Position numbers and translations under genes: made by a program | The notes under the pieces: generated by a model | Seen by the model: the letters and a program-made list of their open reading frames with translations, nothing else | Told to the model about the DNA's origin: nothing | The model's database searches: none | Shown: piece by piece, positions 1-13,100 of the stretch | Layout of the letters: every line of letters starts with the position of its first letter | Numbering within the stretch: position 1 is the first letter of the stretch | Origin: Mangifera indica | Taxonomy: Eukaryota > Streptophyta > Magnoliopsida > Sapindales > Anacardiaceae | Reading direction: 5' to 3' | DNA: 64,000 nucleotides | Assembly: GCF_011075055.1 (NCBI RefSeq) | Contig: NC_058152.1 | Span: forward strand, 5,704,001-5,768,000

Positions 1-2990
1 ATAGTATAGGCTTATAGACTTTTAATTGATACAAATTTGTGAGTGTTCAACATGTTTTCACTTAGATATCATAGAGAATGTGATTGATACATGAGTATGA
101 TTGAGTAATGTAGTTTGAGGATACCTAAATTAAGGTTATAGTCGTTAGAGGATGTGGTTTTTTTGGTATATCAAAAATCTAGAAAATTGTCGCCATATAC
201 CCATGTATAGAGAATACACGACCGTGTGCATCTAAATGAGATTTTTCCTATGTTAGAGCAAGCCACAAGGGTGTGGATTTGAGAAAAAGTACACATCTGT
301 GTGATATAGGGCACATGACATCTTACCCCAAAGATAGATACGCCATGTGCAAAAGTTTTAAGCTGTGTAAATCTGAGACATATATATTCATGTGTGAAGA
401 ATACATACCCATGCATATTTAGAGAAAATTTGAGAATAAAGACATAGAAAGTTAGATAACACTTAGAAGATTCCGAAGAGGATGTATAAGCTCAGAAATA
501 ACTATTCTACCCCTATAAGGAAGGTTCATGAGAAGATAAGATACAAGGCCTTAATGAAGGCTAATATAGGTATTTTTGACTATATGGACAATGACATGGA
601 CCTGATTAGAGTGGTTTTGAGTTGAAACCAGAAAATAATGTATTATATATTTAGAACCATCAAGCTCTATTTAGTGTGATAATGAAAGCAACAGGACAAG
701 TTTATGTGACATTGATACCTTTAGATTATCTAGCACCGACGACAAACATTGAAGCATCCAAGATGCATATGTGACAGTAGGAGAGGCCTAAGGTGTCACT
801 GCCTTACAATATGGTTTCCATAGCCTTAAGCCTAGTTGACACCTATAATAAGTGCACTTTATGATCAACATCTAAGATTTCTTATGTTTTCGCTAAGCAT
901 CTAAAACGTTAACATACATCGTGTGGTTTTAGTCATCTAGGATAACACCACTAATATGGATTTAGGGGTTGCTATATAAACATTTGTACGGACATGAGAA
1001 TGATAAACACGAAACACTAAATAATTTGATATTTGGATTTATAGATTTATGGATGTATGAGATTGTTTACTTATTGAGTGTATTTCACTCACGTGTTATG
1101 TTCTTATGGTTTTACAAGTAAAGTTATAGACCAGTAGGATGGTAACAAGGGAGTTAGCAAGTCAACTTGTGGTATCATATGAGGGCAAGAGACGATTTCA
1201 TCATTTTTATTATAATTGGGCATTGCATGTATTTCGTTATTTCTCATTTCTATTAATGCATATTTAGCTAATGATATGCCTTATCAAATTTACATGTTTG
1301 ATTTCATATAATAATTAATACACTTTTGGGATTATAGGATTTTCATTAATAAAACATTTTTGGCAATAATTCTTTGCAAGTTTTAGTTTGACACACCTTT
1401 TCGGGTACATATTCCATGTAAAGGTATGTGTTTGGATAAGGGTGTTATAAGTAATACTATGTATACCAAACATTTGTATTATCTCTCAAGATTACCTCAT
1501 AAATATCTAACCTGGTTCCTTTTAATTTTCTTTACTTTGCCCTTATGAATGGGCATCCCTCATTGGGATACATCGGTGGTCATTTCCTTATGCATAAGAC
1601 ATGATTGTCCCTAAAATAGCGAGTCACCTTGGTACAATAAGGACGGACATGTTACCTCCAGAACATGGGTGCCCCTTCTATTCATGCTATAAACATGCCT
1701 TTTTCACCATCAAGTCTTCCCGTCCCATTCTTTAATCATATCTGAGCATGTGTCCTTCAAGGGACAAATGTGTACTTTGATCTAAACTTAAACTTTTCAA
1801 CACTTAGTCTTATTTTGACCAGGTTATTTCCTAAGGGTATTCTTGTAATTTCTCCCACACATGGTCATTTACTAAAAATTCACGGGTGAATTATGTCTGC
1901 TAATTAATCGTTCATTAATCAATAGTGTCTAACAATCATTGAAACACTAAAAAAAATTGATCATAAAAACTAGGTTCAACATGAATGGGTGTGTGTCCTA
2001 TACCACCTAATCGTTCATAATGCCTACAAGCATGAAAGACAAACCTAATTCGCACATTAATTGGTCTCTATGCCTTTTCACAATTCCACACTTCACCTAA
2101 TGCGTATCTAACTATTCAGCATACAATTTAAACATAACAACTATGTTAAATCATCATGAACAACACATATAGTCATAACTTGATCAATTAATACAAAATT
2201 TCAAAGAGTGATTGATCACTAGTCATTATGTATTTAGATCATGTAATCATACTAAGCAAATCATCAAGTGATCATCGTCTTTTTTGCACAATAAAACTCT
2301 ATAATCCAATACATGTATCTTCACACATTCATATACTATTGATTTCACTAAAGCAATAAAATGATCATGATTATGACATAACACTCAATAAAATGAAGCA
2401 CCTATACTCAAACCCAAGCACAACAATGATCCTCTATTAGGAGAGGGTAAAAACCTTCAGTCTATTGCCTATCGTAGATGATTAGGGAGGGAAAAAGAGT
2501 CATACTTGCCTATCTTCAAAATGTATCAAATTTAGGGATGATCAACAACCTTCTTTCTCTCCTTTCTTACCATCAACTTGCTTACCAAAAAAGTCTATTA
2601 AAATTGCCATTATAAATGTTGTCAAACACTCTATCAGTCTCTTACTTTCTTTTTGGAAAATGTACACACTTGGATAAGGATAAAAATCCCTAAAATATAG
2701 CTAACGTGTCAGTATGTACCGCCATGAATGAGCATGTGCCTAACACACACAACTATTTATCATTTATACTAATCTTGACATGGCACTTGTCTATTTCGAC
2801 TGATATGGCAATCGACACACGAGTTTGTCGAGCCTATGCATGGTCATCCTATACTTAAATTTCACAGGCCTTCATTTAATTCACATTAATTCAATCAAAC
2901 ATTCGTAGAAATATGATAAATGGTTAAATTGCCTTTAAGACATACCTATGTGTGTTACAACATATAGTAAATCACATTTGAAATTTGTGA
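1..2990. other. Intergenic, no gene recognised
   Basis: No reading frame here has recognisable family motifs, and the few open frames are short and AT-biased. The stretch near 1080-1200 (end of a leader-like region, with a 'ggatggtaacaagg' type word) loosely resembles 3930-4000, which suggests two copies of one old LTR-type repeat. The rest gives no signal I can interpret. Confidence 0.5.
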
Positions 2991-2999
2991 TTTAGACCT

Positions 3000-4275
3000 T
3001 TATTAATGAGTAGATATGGGTCCAATCATATCATAATGGATGTTTTACTCATTGTTAAAACTAATGTTATAGGATTAATACACTAGGGGTCAAATGGTAA
3101 TAATCCAATTGTTTAGAGGCTAAAATGCAATTTGTAGAAGTTGGTTTTGAGTCTAATTGCACATAGAGTGAATTACCTTAAGATATATGGGATATATCAA
3201 ATATGGTGAATTTATATCTATGAAAATGTATCTAATATTTAGGCTTAAATATTAAGGAAATTTAAAGGCTCAATTTATATTGATTAAAGGATTGGGCTAA
3301 AAGTGCAATTAGGATATCCTATAGGCTAAACTATATAACAAGTTGGATTAGAATTATGATTTTTCTCATATAAATAAAGATATTTACTATAATTGATTAA
3401 AGTTTTTGAAACCCTAGTCACCCCTTAGAGAGAAAAAATTCTCAAAACTTTCACTTTTTATTCATTAATTATTAGTAATCCAGTAATCACTTATGCCTGA
3501 AACAAGCTGATATATTGTCTTATGTTCATAGTTGCCTCTATGTGGATGAGTAAAGGCTCTACTACATTATAGGGAGTAGTGAAAGTGTCTAAGATGAATT
3601 CAAGATGAATTCTAGTTTGAAAGAGTCATCGAATGTAGGTTTGTAATCCAAACTCTCTTTTTATATAAATCCTAGATGATCGAGTTGAAGTCATCAAAGT
3701 TATAGGATCAAAATTGTTCCCCAAGATGATTGAATGAGACCGAAGGTATTCCCGAGATAACTAAGTTAAGACATGTGAGTTCTATGTCATCTAAGTTCAT
3801 TGTCTAAAGGTATACTCTTGATAACCAAGTTAAGATGGAATAAGTATTTAGGCAATAAGGAGATTAAGTTATTAAGATGAAAGATTAAGTTCTCCCATCA
3901 TTCAGTCACCATTTTTTTATGTTTTACAAGTAACAGGTGAGGATGGTAGTTGCAATGCGAGGTCAACTAGCATGGAGCCAACATGATAGAAAATTAGTTA
4001 TTTGTTTGGTTATGTTTTTATGAGTTGTACTTTCTAGACATTTATTATGTTCATGTTTAGATATACTACACACTATATGGTTAGATGTTTATACTTTATG
4101 ATTGGACATCTTTCGTTTATTTTCACTGAATTATTGTCAATGAAGGCTATTTTAGTACATTTATTTATTTGAATTTTTATTTTCGTAAGTTTAAATTAAA
4201 TTTTATGATCTTTATGTCAAGTATAGTAACGTTTCCCTTTGAATGGTAGTATTGTAGGAAAGAGATGTTACACTC
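3000..4275 (+). repeat. Probable degenerate gypsy-type LTR fragment
   Basis: The text runs from a region of 'ggggtcaaatggtaataatcc' style, through a leader-like 'gaaaccctagtcacccc' and 'agagagaaaa' segment near 3400-3440, to an end near 4273 in 'gatgttaca'. This order (non-coding pyrimidine/purine leader, AGAGAG stretch, TTACA end) is what I associate with LTRs of Del/Tekay-type gypsy elements. No flanking coding domain was seen, so the call rests on appearance and on partial similarity to 48440-48610. Confidence 0.3.
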
Positions 4276-4309
4276 TAATTATAATGTCTTAGCTGTTAGG
4301 GCTAGCTGA

Positions 4310-5800
4310 TTATTTATGGCAAGGTTTGATCACTTAAAACCTACCAAGTATACAAGTTCCTGACAAATAATATAATGGAACAAGCACAAATATCAATCCC
4401 CGAAAGACTAAATATTTAAGTACTAGAATTGTGAACTACCTTTTTAGTTAAACTGATAAAAGATTGAAAAATCAACTAATTAATTAAACTAATAAATAAA
4501 CTAATCTTAGCGACAACTAATACGAGTGTCAACGATGGCTATAGGTAACTAAGACACATGTGTAAACCTAGTTATGCAATGCAAAAAATCAAGGATTTTA
4601 TGAAATTGACTTGATACATTGAATTTGCAACTGCGAAATCTCCTAATACACTAGTTGCCCTTTCTTTAGGTTGTAGTGACTTTATTTCTAGTTGATAACT
4701 TTCTTTATCTCTATAAAAGCTGAATTAAGGAAAACACATTATGATTTGTCAAATTCTTAACTCATGATGAGACTATGGGTCATCTTATCGCTAAAAGTTG
4801 CACAAAATTTTCAAATTTTATCTCTAATTGATTTTATTTTATGTTGTATAATATATATGATGATTAACCTAGTCTCTCTCCTCTCGGTCTCAAAACTAGG
4901 CTCCTAATCATGTAAGTAATAGTCAAACACCCACAAGCATTACAATATCATATAACTTAAAATATTCAATACATTCAATCAAAATAAAATATCAAATTAT
5001 TGCACTATCATAGTTGTGCTATTTACATGCACTTACAAGAAAATTAGTTCATAGCTAAGTCAATAATTACAATTATCATTTTCATAAAAATTAATTTAGA
5101 AGAAAAACTAAGAAAAAAAGGAAAGATGAGTCCCTCTTATTAGCCCACAAGATGTAGTTGGTTGATTTCGTCTCTTTTTATTCATCTCAAACCTTAGCTT
5201 GCAAAATATTTGCCAAATGACATTACAAAGACTAAAAAATAGCACAATTTGCACTATCTCCCTAAGAAATATGAAATTGTAGAATTTTTATTAGTGGTAG
5301 AACGAGTCTTCTAATCAATGGAACACTCGTTTCGGATTCAAGTAATGATTATTCAATTAGTTATTCCTCAAGTTGTTCAACATTCTACCCTAAATAGAGT
5401 TTCTAGTAGGAACACCCATTCTTCCTTGTAAATGCCCATTTTAGAATTAGTCAAGGTTGTTCCATTATGAACAACACCATTCCTTTGGTTGTTTGCTATT
5501 CTACCTTAGATTGGAGATTCAACCTAGAATGCTTGTTCTTCAACCTGGAACACCTATTCCTTTTGGAACTTGCCTTCATCTGTCTACAACTACTATACTG
5601 ACTCAATACGAGGACAAAATTCTCATTTGTTTTAAAATTAAACTTACCTTCTTACCTATGATGTGATGTATAATCAAATTAGGATAATATTTAGAGTAAA
5701 ATAGACCAAAAACTAATCAAAACTAAGTACATGGGAATAATAAATATGACATATATATGAAATAATCATAGCTGAATGGTTCTGGACTGACGCCAAATTC
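4310..5800 (-). repeat. Degenerate LTR relic similar to the one at 45.4-46.7 kb
   Basis: The stretch at 4320-4380 (tatac, aagttcctgacaa, taatataatgg) parallels 45400-45470, which lies next to the primer binding site of the Athila-like element. Later text (resting on 'gataac', 'aagactaaat', 'cctagtctctctcc') also recalls the 45.6-46.1 kb LTR. This suggests an older copy of the same LTR family in the same orientation. No coding part is attached. Confidence 0.35.
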
Positions 5801-6975
5801 TTTAAAGGTCTTGTTACCTAGTGCTCTTTTGTCCCATCTTTTGTAGGCTATTTGTGATGATTGATATGTCAAAGATTGCCAATATATGGATATTTGTAGT
5901 AGTCAGGGGGAAAGGACCCTTTTTCTAGTGTCAAACTATTATTTAGATTTCTCATTAATAGCTAATATATGCAATTTTTACTCTTGTGCAAAATATGGTA
6001 TAATAGTAATAATTAGAATTGGTCAAACAACTCTAGTATCAAGTATTTTGAGAATAATAGACAATGTGAAAAAGATTGGACAAAAGGAAGTTTTTAACAT
6101 TGTTTAGCTAATGATTTAAGTGTGCATCCACTGTTATGTTATTTAGAAAAAGAATAACAAGGCTACAATGTTGAGGCTATATGTACTTTTTTTCTTCCAA
6201 TCTCCTTACTTTTATGGTGTTACTTCATATTTATAAGATAAAGATGGAGTTACATGGAATCAGTATTTGAAGATTCATAATTCCAATATGAATCTAGAAA
6301 TTTATTCATATTCTAGTTAAACTCATGATAGCATAATTATAATAATAACATGATCCCAATTTGATATAAAACATTCGTTTTACTTGTAAATACAAAATGA
6401 AATAATAAAAAAATCTTGTAGATATCAAGAAGATATCCTACCAAATGGAATTTTCCCCTCAATCTTTGATTAGTAGGATTTTTACTTGCATGTCAAGATG
6501 ATAGGTGAATAGGCAAAGTATCCCGTTGTTGTTTTTATTGCAGTTTGTTGTCCAACTATCACATTTTGAGTCCTATGAGTTTACTTAAGGAGAAGGTTTT
6601 ACCACAGAACTATTATTTTATTGTTAGTCAGTTATTGTAAAAATATTTTGAATTCTTATTCTTCCACCCTTTTTAACTTTAATGGGTTAGTATTACAAAG
6701 CAAAATAAGATGCAAATAACAAATTGTTTGCTTGCCTTAAAATGGAAATTAAGAATTGAAATTCTTTATATATATTAATTTTGCGGAATTTTTTGTACGG
6801 TTGTTTCAATAATGAAAGAGATTATTCGATCATTCCACGGGTAAAGTCATTTTAAAGTGTTCAATAATGTTAGGATAATTTAATCATTGGATAGGTAAAG
6901 TCACGTTTAAATTGTAAAAAAGCCCGCTTATCCAAAACTTTGACTTGAATTCTACCACGGGAAAATGAGAATTTC
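5801..6975. other. Upstream region of the ABCG gene
   Basis: AT-rich non-coding sequence before the transporter gene. A short direct repeat 'ggtaaagtca' occurs at about 6841 and 6894. No transposon ends or conserved protein frames were recognised; the 73-codon frame at 5886 shows no family motif. Confidence 0.4.
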
Positions 6976-6981
6976 ATGGCC

Positions 6982-6989
6982 TATAAATT
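6982..6989 (+). promoter_or_regulatory. TATA box of the ABCG gene
   Basis: TATAAATT lies 123 bases before the ATG at 7105. A TATA box here puts transcription start near 7010-7020, so the in-frame ATG at 6976 would sit upstream of the transcript. This is the main reason for choosing the ATG at 7105. Not tested by transcript data. Confidence 0.55.
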
Positions 6990-7104
6990 AATGCTAGACG
7001 TAGCTCATTTACCATCGATAAACAACTCAAATCCAAACCAACCTACCTTCCTTTCTCATCCCCTCAACCATTTCCATAACAAATTGTTTTACTGGAAATT
7101 CTTC

Positions 7105-10100
7105 ATGGATTCTCCCACCAACGTCCCTAGATGGACACCAAGTTCATCAAGATCCCGGCCAAAAGATTCTATAGCTGACCTTGAGGTGCGAAGCCTTTCT
7201 TTCTCAGGAGAAAACATTTCTCATCCTTCTGGCAGGGACAGGAGTTTCCCATATAGCGCTGGTCCAAAACTTCATTCAGATAAATCTGAAACAGTCACTC
7301 AGAGGATCCAGATGGAAGCAGTTAGCGGACCCAATAGAAAAAATGATGAGTGGGTTGATTATACAACAACAAAAGCAAGTAGTGGTATTTTCTTGACATG
7401 GACGGACCTTACGGTGACTGTTCCCAGTGGGAAAACTGGCCGCCGAGCTATTTTGCAGAAGCTTAATGGGTATGCTGAGCCTGGAAAAATCTTAGCTATC
7501 ATGGGTCCTTCAGGCTGTGGCAAGTCTACCCTTCTGGATGCATTGGCAGGTTTGTTGGTTAATATTATTCACTGATTTCTCCAATTTAATTTATAGTTAT
7601 TTTCTTGGTTCGCCTCGCATAGTATATAAAGTGTTAGTTAAATGGTAAGAACAAATATATATAGCTGCATACACCATAATACTAGTGTCACTAATATCAC
7701 AATTCATAAAGCCGTAATATTATGGCAAGTTGGGATTAGAAAAATCTCAATTACTTAGTATAATAATTTGTGTTCTTTGATGTGTGAAAAAATATTTCTA
7801 ATCTTTTAAATAAAAAGTTATCCTGTCTAGCTATCACCAGCATTCAAATCTCCGAATCAAAGATTTCAGAGTGATTGTTCAATTCACTTGAATTTAGATA
7901 TAAAAGTGATATTCAGGTAAAAGTCCAGTTGACTTTGTTTAATTATCAGACAGTGCACAACAAGATCTCCTTAAAATCATCCATCTAATACGGTTTCCCT
8001 AAAATCAGCCAGGTTGAAATAAGCTTCACCAATTTCCTAAGTCAACCAAATGTTACTCATGGAAAACCACATCCATCCACAAAACAACAGAAAAGTACAG
8101 AAAAAAGAAAAAGAATCCTGTTGACCTCATCATAATAGCGAGCATGGACACATTAAGCTGTTGCAGAAGCAGATGGGCCTAAGGTAAGGCCATGCCAGAG
8201 CTGTCGGGAGTTTGAATGGACGCTGTTCAATGAGGATAAGGCGACTGCCAGTTTGGTCTAGAAATTATATTTAATCAATAGTTAGTTAGTTAGTTAGTTA
8301 TTTAATGCTGGGGCCTTTCATTTAAATTAGTTAAATCATTGTTTAATTAATTTATTTAAGTCAACTTTTATTATTATGTTAGGAGTAATTATATTCTTTT
8401 TGGGTAAAGTAAGCTTTCTATGAACCAAAAAGGAGAAAAGAAACAGGCCAACAAGGCCAAATGACTATTCCCACCCAAGGTTTATGCAAAACCATTTTCA
8501 GCTATTAACTATTAAAAATCTAAATACCCACCATTCTGTTAAATTTACTATTACTATCAAGGGTAAAATTGTTATTTACTAAAATATTTAAAAAAACTAA
8601 AAATTTATAATATTCTCCCTTCCCCAAAATTTAAAAATCTAACAAATTTTCTTCATTAAAAAATAATTATTTCTCCCTAGGGTTTTTGTTCCCTTCTTCA
8701 GTGACAAGTCCATCGATTGACAGTCGAGCTTCCCACCTATTCTCTTCTCCAGCCAATAATCGATGATTCTAGATGAACCAAAGCTTGATGACGATGACCC
8801 ATGAAGAGTGGTGACGATAAAGATCTGGAGATGCCTAATGAAGATCGAGAGATGCTTGAGATCAGCATCTCCATCCGTCTTATCATTCCTCCATGAGTTG
8901 AATTCCTTGATCCCTCATCAGAAAGCCTATTAAATCATTACCCCATAAAGGCTACTTCTAACCCAAAAGAATTAGTATGTTGAACTAATGGGTTAACATT
9001 ATCAAGTGCACATAAGTTCTCATTTCCACCTAGGTTTGTCCTTGTTTGCCCCATCCTTACCCTACAAACTCAATCACATTAGTGATATTCCTCCTTACTA
9101 ACTAAACATATATGTATAATTTACTATGATGCTCACAGGAGTGAGTCAACAACACATGAAGATGCTTCTTTACTTCTTATACGATCTTAAATCTTGCATT
9201 AAAACATTCATAAGGCATAATACATATTATATTGCACCAAAATTGCTCTCTTATACCGAACAGTAACACTCCTAATAGGTACCTTTTAGGTGTCCCTTTA
9301 TGATGAACCTGTAGAATTTACACCTAGAAGATTTGAGTAAAATTGAAAGGGAAAAGTTTGCCTCAAAATAGTTTTAAAAAGAATTCAAACCCACTTGTAC
9401 TCTATTTACGCCCATACAAAAATGGAAACATTAGTTCTTATAATCATGTAACAATAGTTGCAAAAACATGTGAATAATTTCTATCCATACATGGTTCCAC
9501 GGAAATTGAAGATCCAAAAATTCGAATAAGAAAATACATAGGCATATGCTTGAGCACTCAAAACATCCTAGTCTCCCCTTATGCAGTTGCCATACTTCTC
9601 TTGTTATATATCAATCTATATGTTTCCTACAAAACATTAAGAAAGAGAAGTGGTAAGTGTTAACCACTTAGTAGTGTATTGATCACATTATGACTTAGGT
9701 ACATTCTATGCCTACCCTTTAACTTAGTAGGTACATATCTTTAATTAACTTAAGTCAACTTAACTAAGATAAATTTTAAACTATCATAAACTTACACTCT
9801 ACTTAACATAACATAGGAAAACTAATACATAATGCAATATTGACTCATCCATTCAAATGTTATGCAGTGGTAAAAACATGCTTTAACTTTTACTAGAAAA
9901 TTTATTTTACTTAAAAACTAAACTTTTCTTTTGTGTCAATTAGGCTAAGATAAGACATGGATTCGAAACCTTAGTCATGTTGAGTATGAGTACTTTAACT
10001 TGGATCATGTATTACATGCACACAACTAACAAGCTTGCATGCTTAGGACCCTACTTTAACCATTGGCCCTTGTGGGCATGTGCATGAAGAAACTCAATAG

Positions 10101-13100
10101 GTTCCTTATCGCAACAAGTTTAGCTTCAGCTTGTACTTATAAAATGCATTTTTGATAAGCCTTAACTTATCTTAAACATTTAGGACCAAAGTCCCTTTTC
10201 ACACCTTTGCTTAACATTAAGAACACATGCATTAAAATTGTCACATGCTCAGACATGCTATTACACATGATTTGATAACATGTCAGTTTAAGTTTAAAAA
10301 CTAGCATGATCTTAAATAAAGTCGTGTCTTGCATAAATATGTCACACTCTAACTTACTCAATGACATCTCATATCATAAATTAAAACATTAAGCATGACA
10401 TTCTTAACTTACTTCATAACTTAAGTTCACTTTGGTTATGTCTCTAGTTCTAGGCTCATTGGCCCTCTCTTGTCTATTCGTTAATAACTCATTTTTAACC
10501 TCCTCAAACTTAGGAGGTAACATAAGGTCCTAAAATTGTTGGAATCTGTTTTAGAATAACTTAAGGGACAATACTAGATTGTGTCACAACTAGGGATGGA
10601 TTCTATCTAAATTGAGCCCAAACATAAGTTGACTCAAGTTTAGTTCGAAAGATTTTAGAGGTAGCTTTCAAGTTCAACTAATAAGAAAAATTTTAGGTTT
10701 GTAGCTCGAATTTATAATCAAGTTTGAAACTCAAGTTGGTGGCTAAATTTTCAGATTATAAATAGAATGTATATGTTTCATTAGTCTAAAGGTAGGAAAC
10801 TTAATCTACAAAAATATAAAGGGGATCAAAAGAAAATGAAAATAACAATAGCTTTTAAGTCTTAGATATTGTACATAGAACAAAGAATGTTAGACACATA
10901 AATCATTTAACTCATTTTACAAGTTCAACAACATCACATGACATCTACATGTCCTAAGAGCCCACCATTGTCTTTCTCATCTCATCAAACATTTCAACCA
11001 GTCAAATGCAACCACTAAACTAACGAAGTAATCAAACAAATAGAAATATGATTCTCTAATTGATTAATTAACAAACGAAGACATCAGGGTTTCAATTAGG
11101 GTTTTATTGCTAAAGATGAAAAACTCAAAAATAAATGGTGTACCAACCAAAAACAATAAAATAGAGATGCGTAATCGGAATTGTAACCTACCAAGACAAA
11201 CTTTCACCAACTACAACAACCATAGATTTGGAGAGATAACGAGAAAAAAGTTCTCAAGGAGAGAGATCAAGATGAATTTATGTTTGTTTGTTTGCTTTTG
11301 GTCTTAAAATGGTGATCTTTGAAGAAAAGAACAAGAACAAATGCAAAGGAATGACAATGGAAACTGGAGAGAGAGTGACAAAGATGAGTGTGAGATTTTG
11401 TAGGTTAACGTATGTGAAGGAGAAAGTTAGAGAATGTTGATAAGAATGAAAAGAGGTTTACATAGTCACTTTATAAAAGACATAATTTTAAGTCTTTCGA
11501 GCCGGCTCAAGTTGAGCCATGACTTAGCTCGAATAAAGTTGTGCTAATGACTAGCTTGCGAGCCATTTTGAGCCGAACCTTATTTGATTCATGTTCAACT
11601 CATTTCTTCAATCGAGCCATATACGATGGTTTAGATTTAATTTGAATTCATAAGAAACGAACTCAAATCGAGCTAATTTAAGATAAGTCGATTCAGCTTA
11701 AATCCAAGCTTAGTCATAACATGGCTTTCTTGTTGTGTCGTGACATAAAGTTCTTGTCAAAACTATGCCTCAACATTCATTTTTTAGTGTTGTGACATGG
11801 ATTTGTTATTGATGTTGTCGTAGCATGGAAAAAGTCTTCATTTTGGTGTGGTTCTTTTGAAATTGTTGTGTCGTGGCAAAGAAAACTTTACTACAACATT
11901 AGCATGAAAATTTGAGAATTTCATATGCTTCACATTTTAAAATTCAATCTGGCTCATTCTAATCAAACAGCTGCTTTAGTGATTAAAATAAACTTCTTCT
12001 AATGGCTTGAAGACATCTCAATTCTTAAAATTTAGTCCATTTTCACCCTTCAATTCCAATCAAACACAATTGCATCAAATCATCCATACATATACGACAC
12101 AACCATCAGTTGAATATAGAATCTATTAAAAATCTTCATAGTCTTAGAATTTCATGCAATTAAAACAATCTGGGAGTTTATTCCCCTACTTGTGATGGAT
12201 AATTGAACACAAATCGTGAGGGAGTTTACACTCTCTCTCATATTTAATCTTCGACAACTCCCATACTTCATTTCATGTTATTTCAAAAAATACTTACCAC
12301 TCTTTCTGCCTTCTTCAATCTCCTATTCATCTTTTCCACAAATTGAATTGACTTAAAATATGTTAATTTTATTTCAATATTAATTTACATATATTATTGC
12401 ATTTTGCAAAAAACCAACACATTTGTTTTACAAATTTAAAAATAATAAAAACTCAATTATACGGGTAATTCGTGGGTTTATCCATACTTGCAAGATTGGT
12501 ATAAGTCTTCATATTTCTTCCTTATATAATTAAATCCGTATTTATATCATTTCAATCTATATCCATTTATCAAATCTATCTTTTATACGATTTAAAATTT
12601 TAAATTTTTGATAAACAATAAATTATGCCACTTGACTACTAGGATGTATTCACCAATACAATCATCATCCATATAATAGCTTTGATAAATTGGATGCATA
12701 AGGTTGACAACACCTGACAAATTCATTGTAGATTATAAAGATGCATCAATTTATTTTATTTGCCAAAGAATCTTCAGATCGATGATAGCCACTGAAATCC
12801 AAAGTTTGCTTACAAACTAATAAAAGATGCACGTCCAATATACTATGGCATCACCCGGTGTTTAAAATATCGAAGTTGTTGATATAGCAGAAGTCTTTGC
12901 AGGAAGACTGGGTTCCAACACACAGCAAACAGGGGAGATCCTAATCAATGGTCGCAAAGAGGCACTTGCTTTTGGAACTTCCGTAAGCAAATATTCATCA
13001 TATTTATATCGTAATCTTATTAAACTTAATTTTAGTGTTATTTTATTTCCTTGAAAACTTATTTGACAATAATGGCTTTTCCTAACTGAATATATTAGGC

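Larger units (their letters stand above)
7550..12902 (+). other. ABCG intron 1, 5.35 kb, repeat-rich
   Basis: The donor follows 'gcattggcag' and the acceptor is 'tctttgcag' before 12903; phase 1 is kept. The other six introns are 82-116 bases. The extra length is filled by repeats described separately (8281, 8455-8900, 10591-11712) and by AT-rich sequence without recognised genes. Sequence around 11720-11900 carries repeated 'gttgtgtcgtg' words on both sides of the hAT-type insertion site, as if an older repeat had been the target. Confidence 0.8.

Noticed and set aside
5886..6107. 73-codon + strand ORF upstream of ABCG
   Set aside because: AT-rich chance frame without recognisable motif or gene context.
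6976..7104. Upstream in-frame ATG giving 43 more residues for ABCG
   Set aside because: A TATA box lies at 6982-6989, so the ATG is probably not in the transcript, and the extra residues do not resemble ABCG N-termini.
8150..8265. GC-richer patch in ABCG intron 1 that might be an exon
   Set aside because: Stops occur in all readings tried and no ABCG text is missing between exons 1 and 2.
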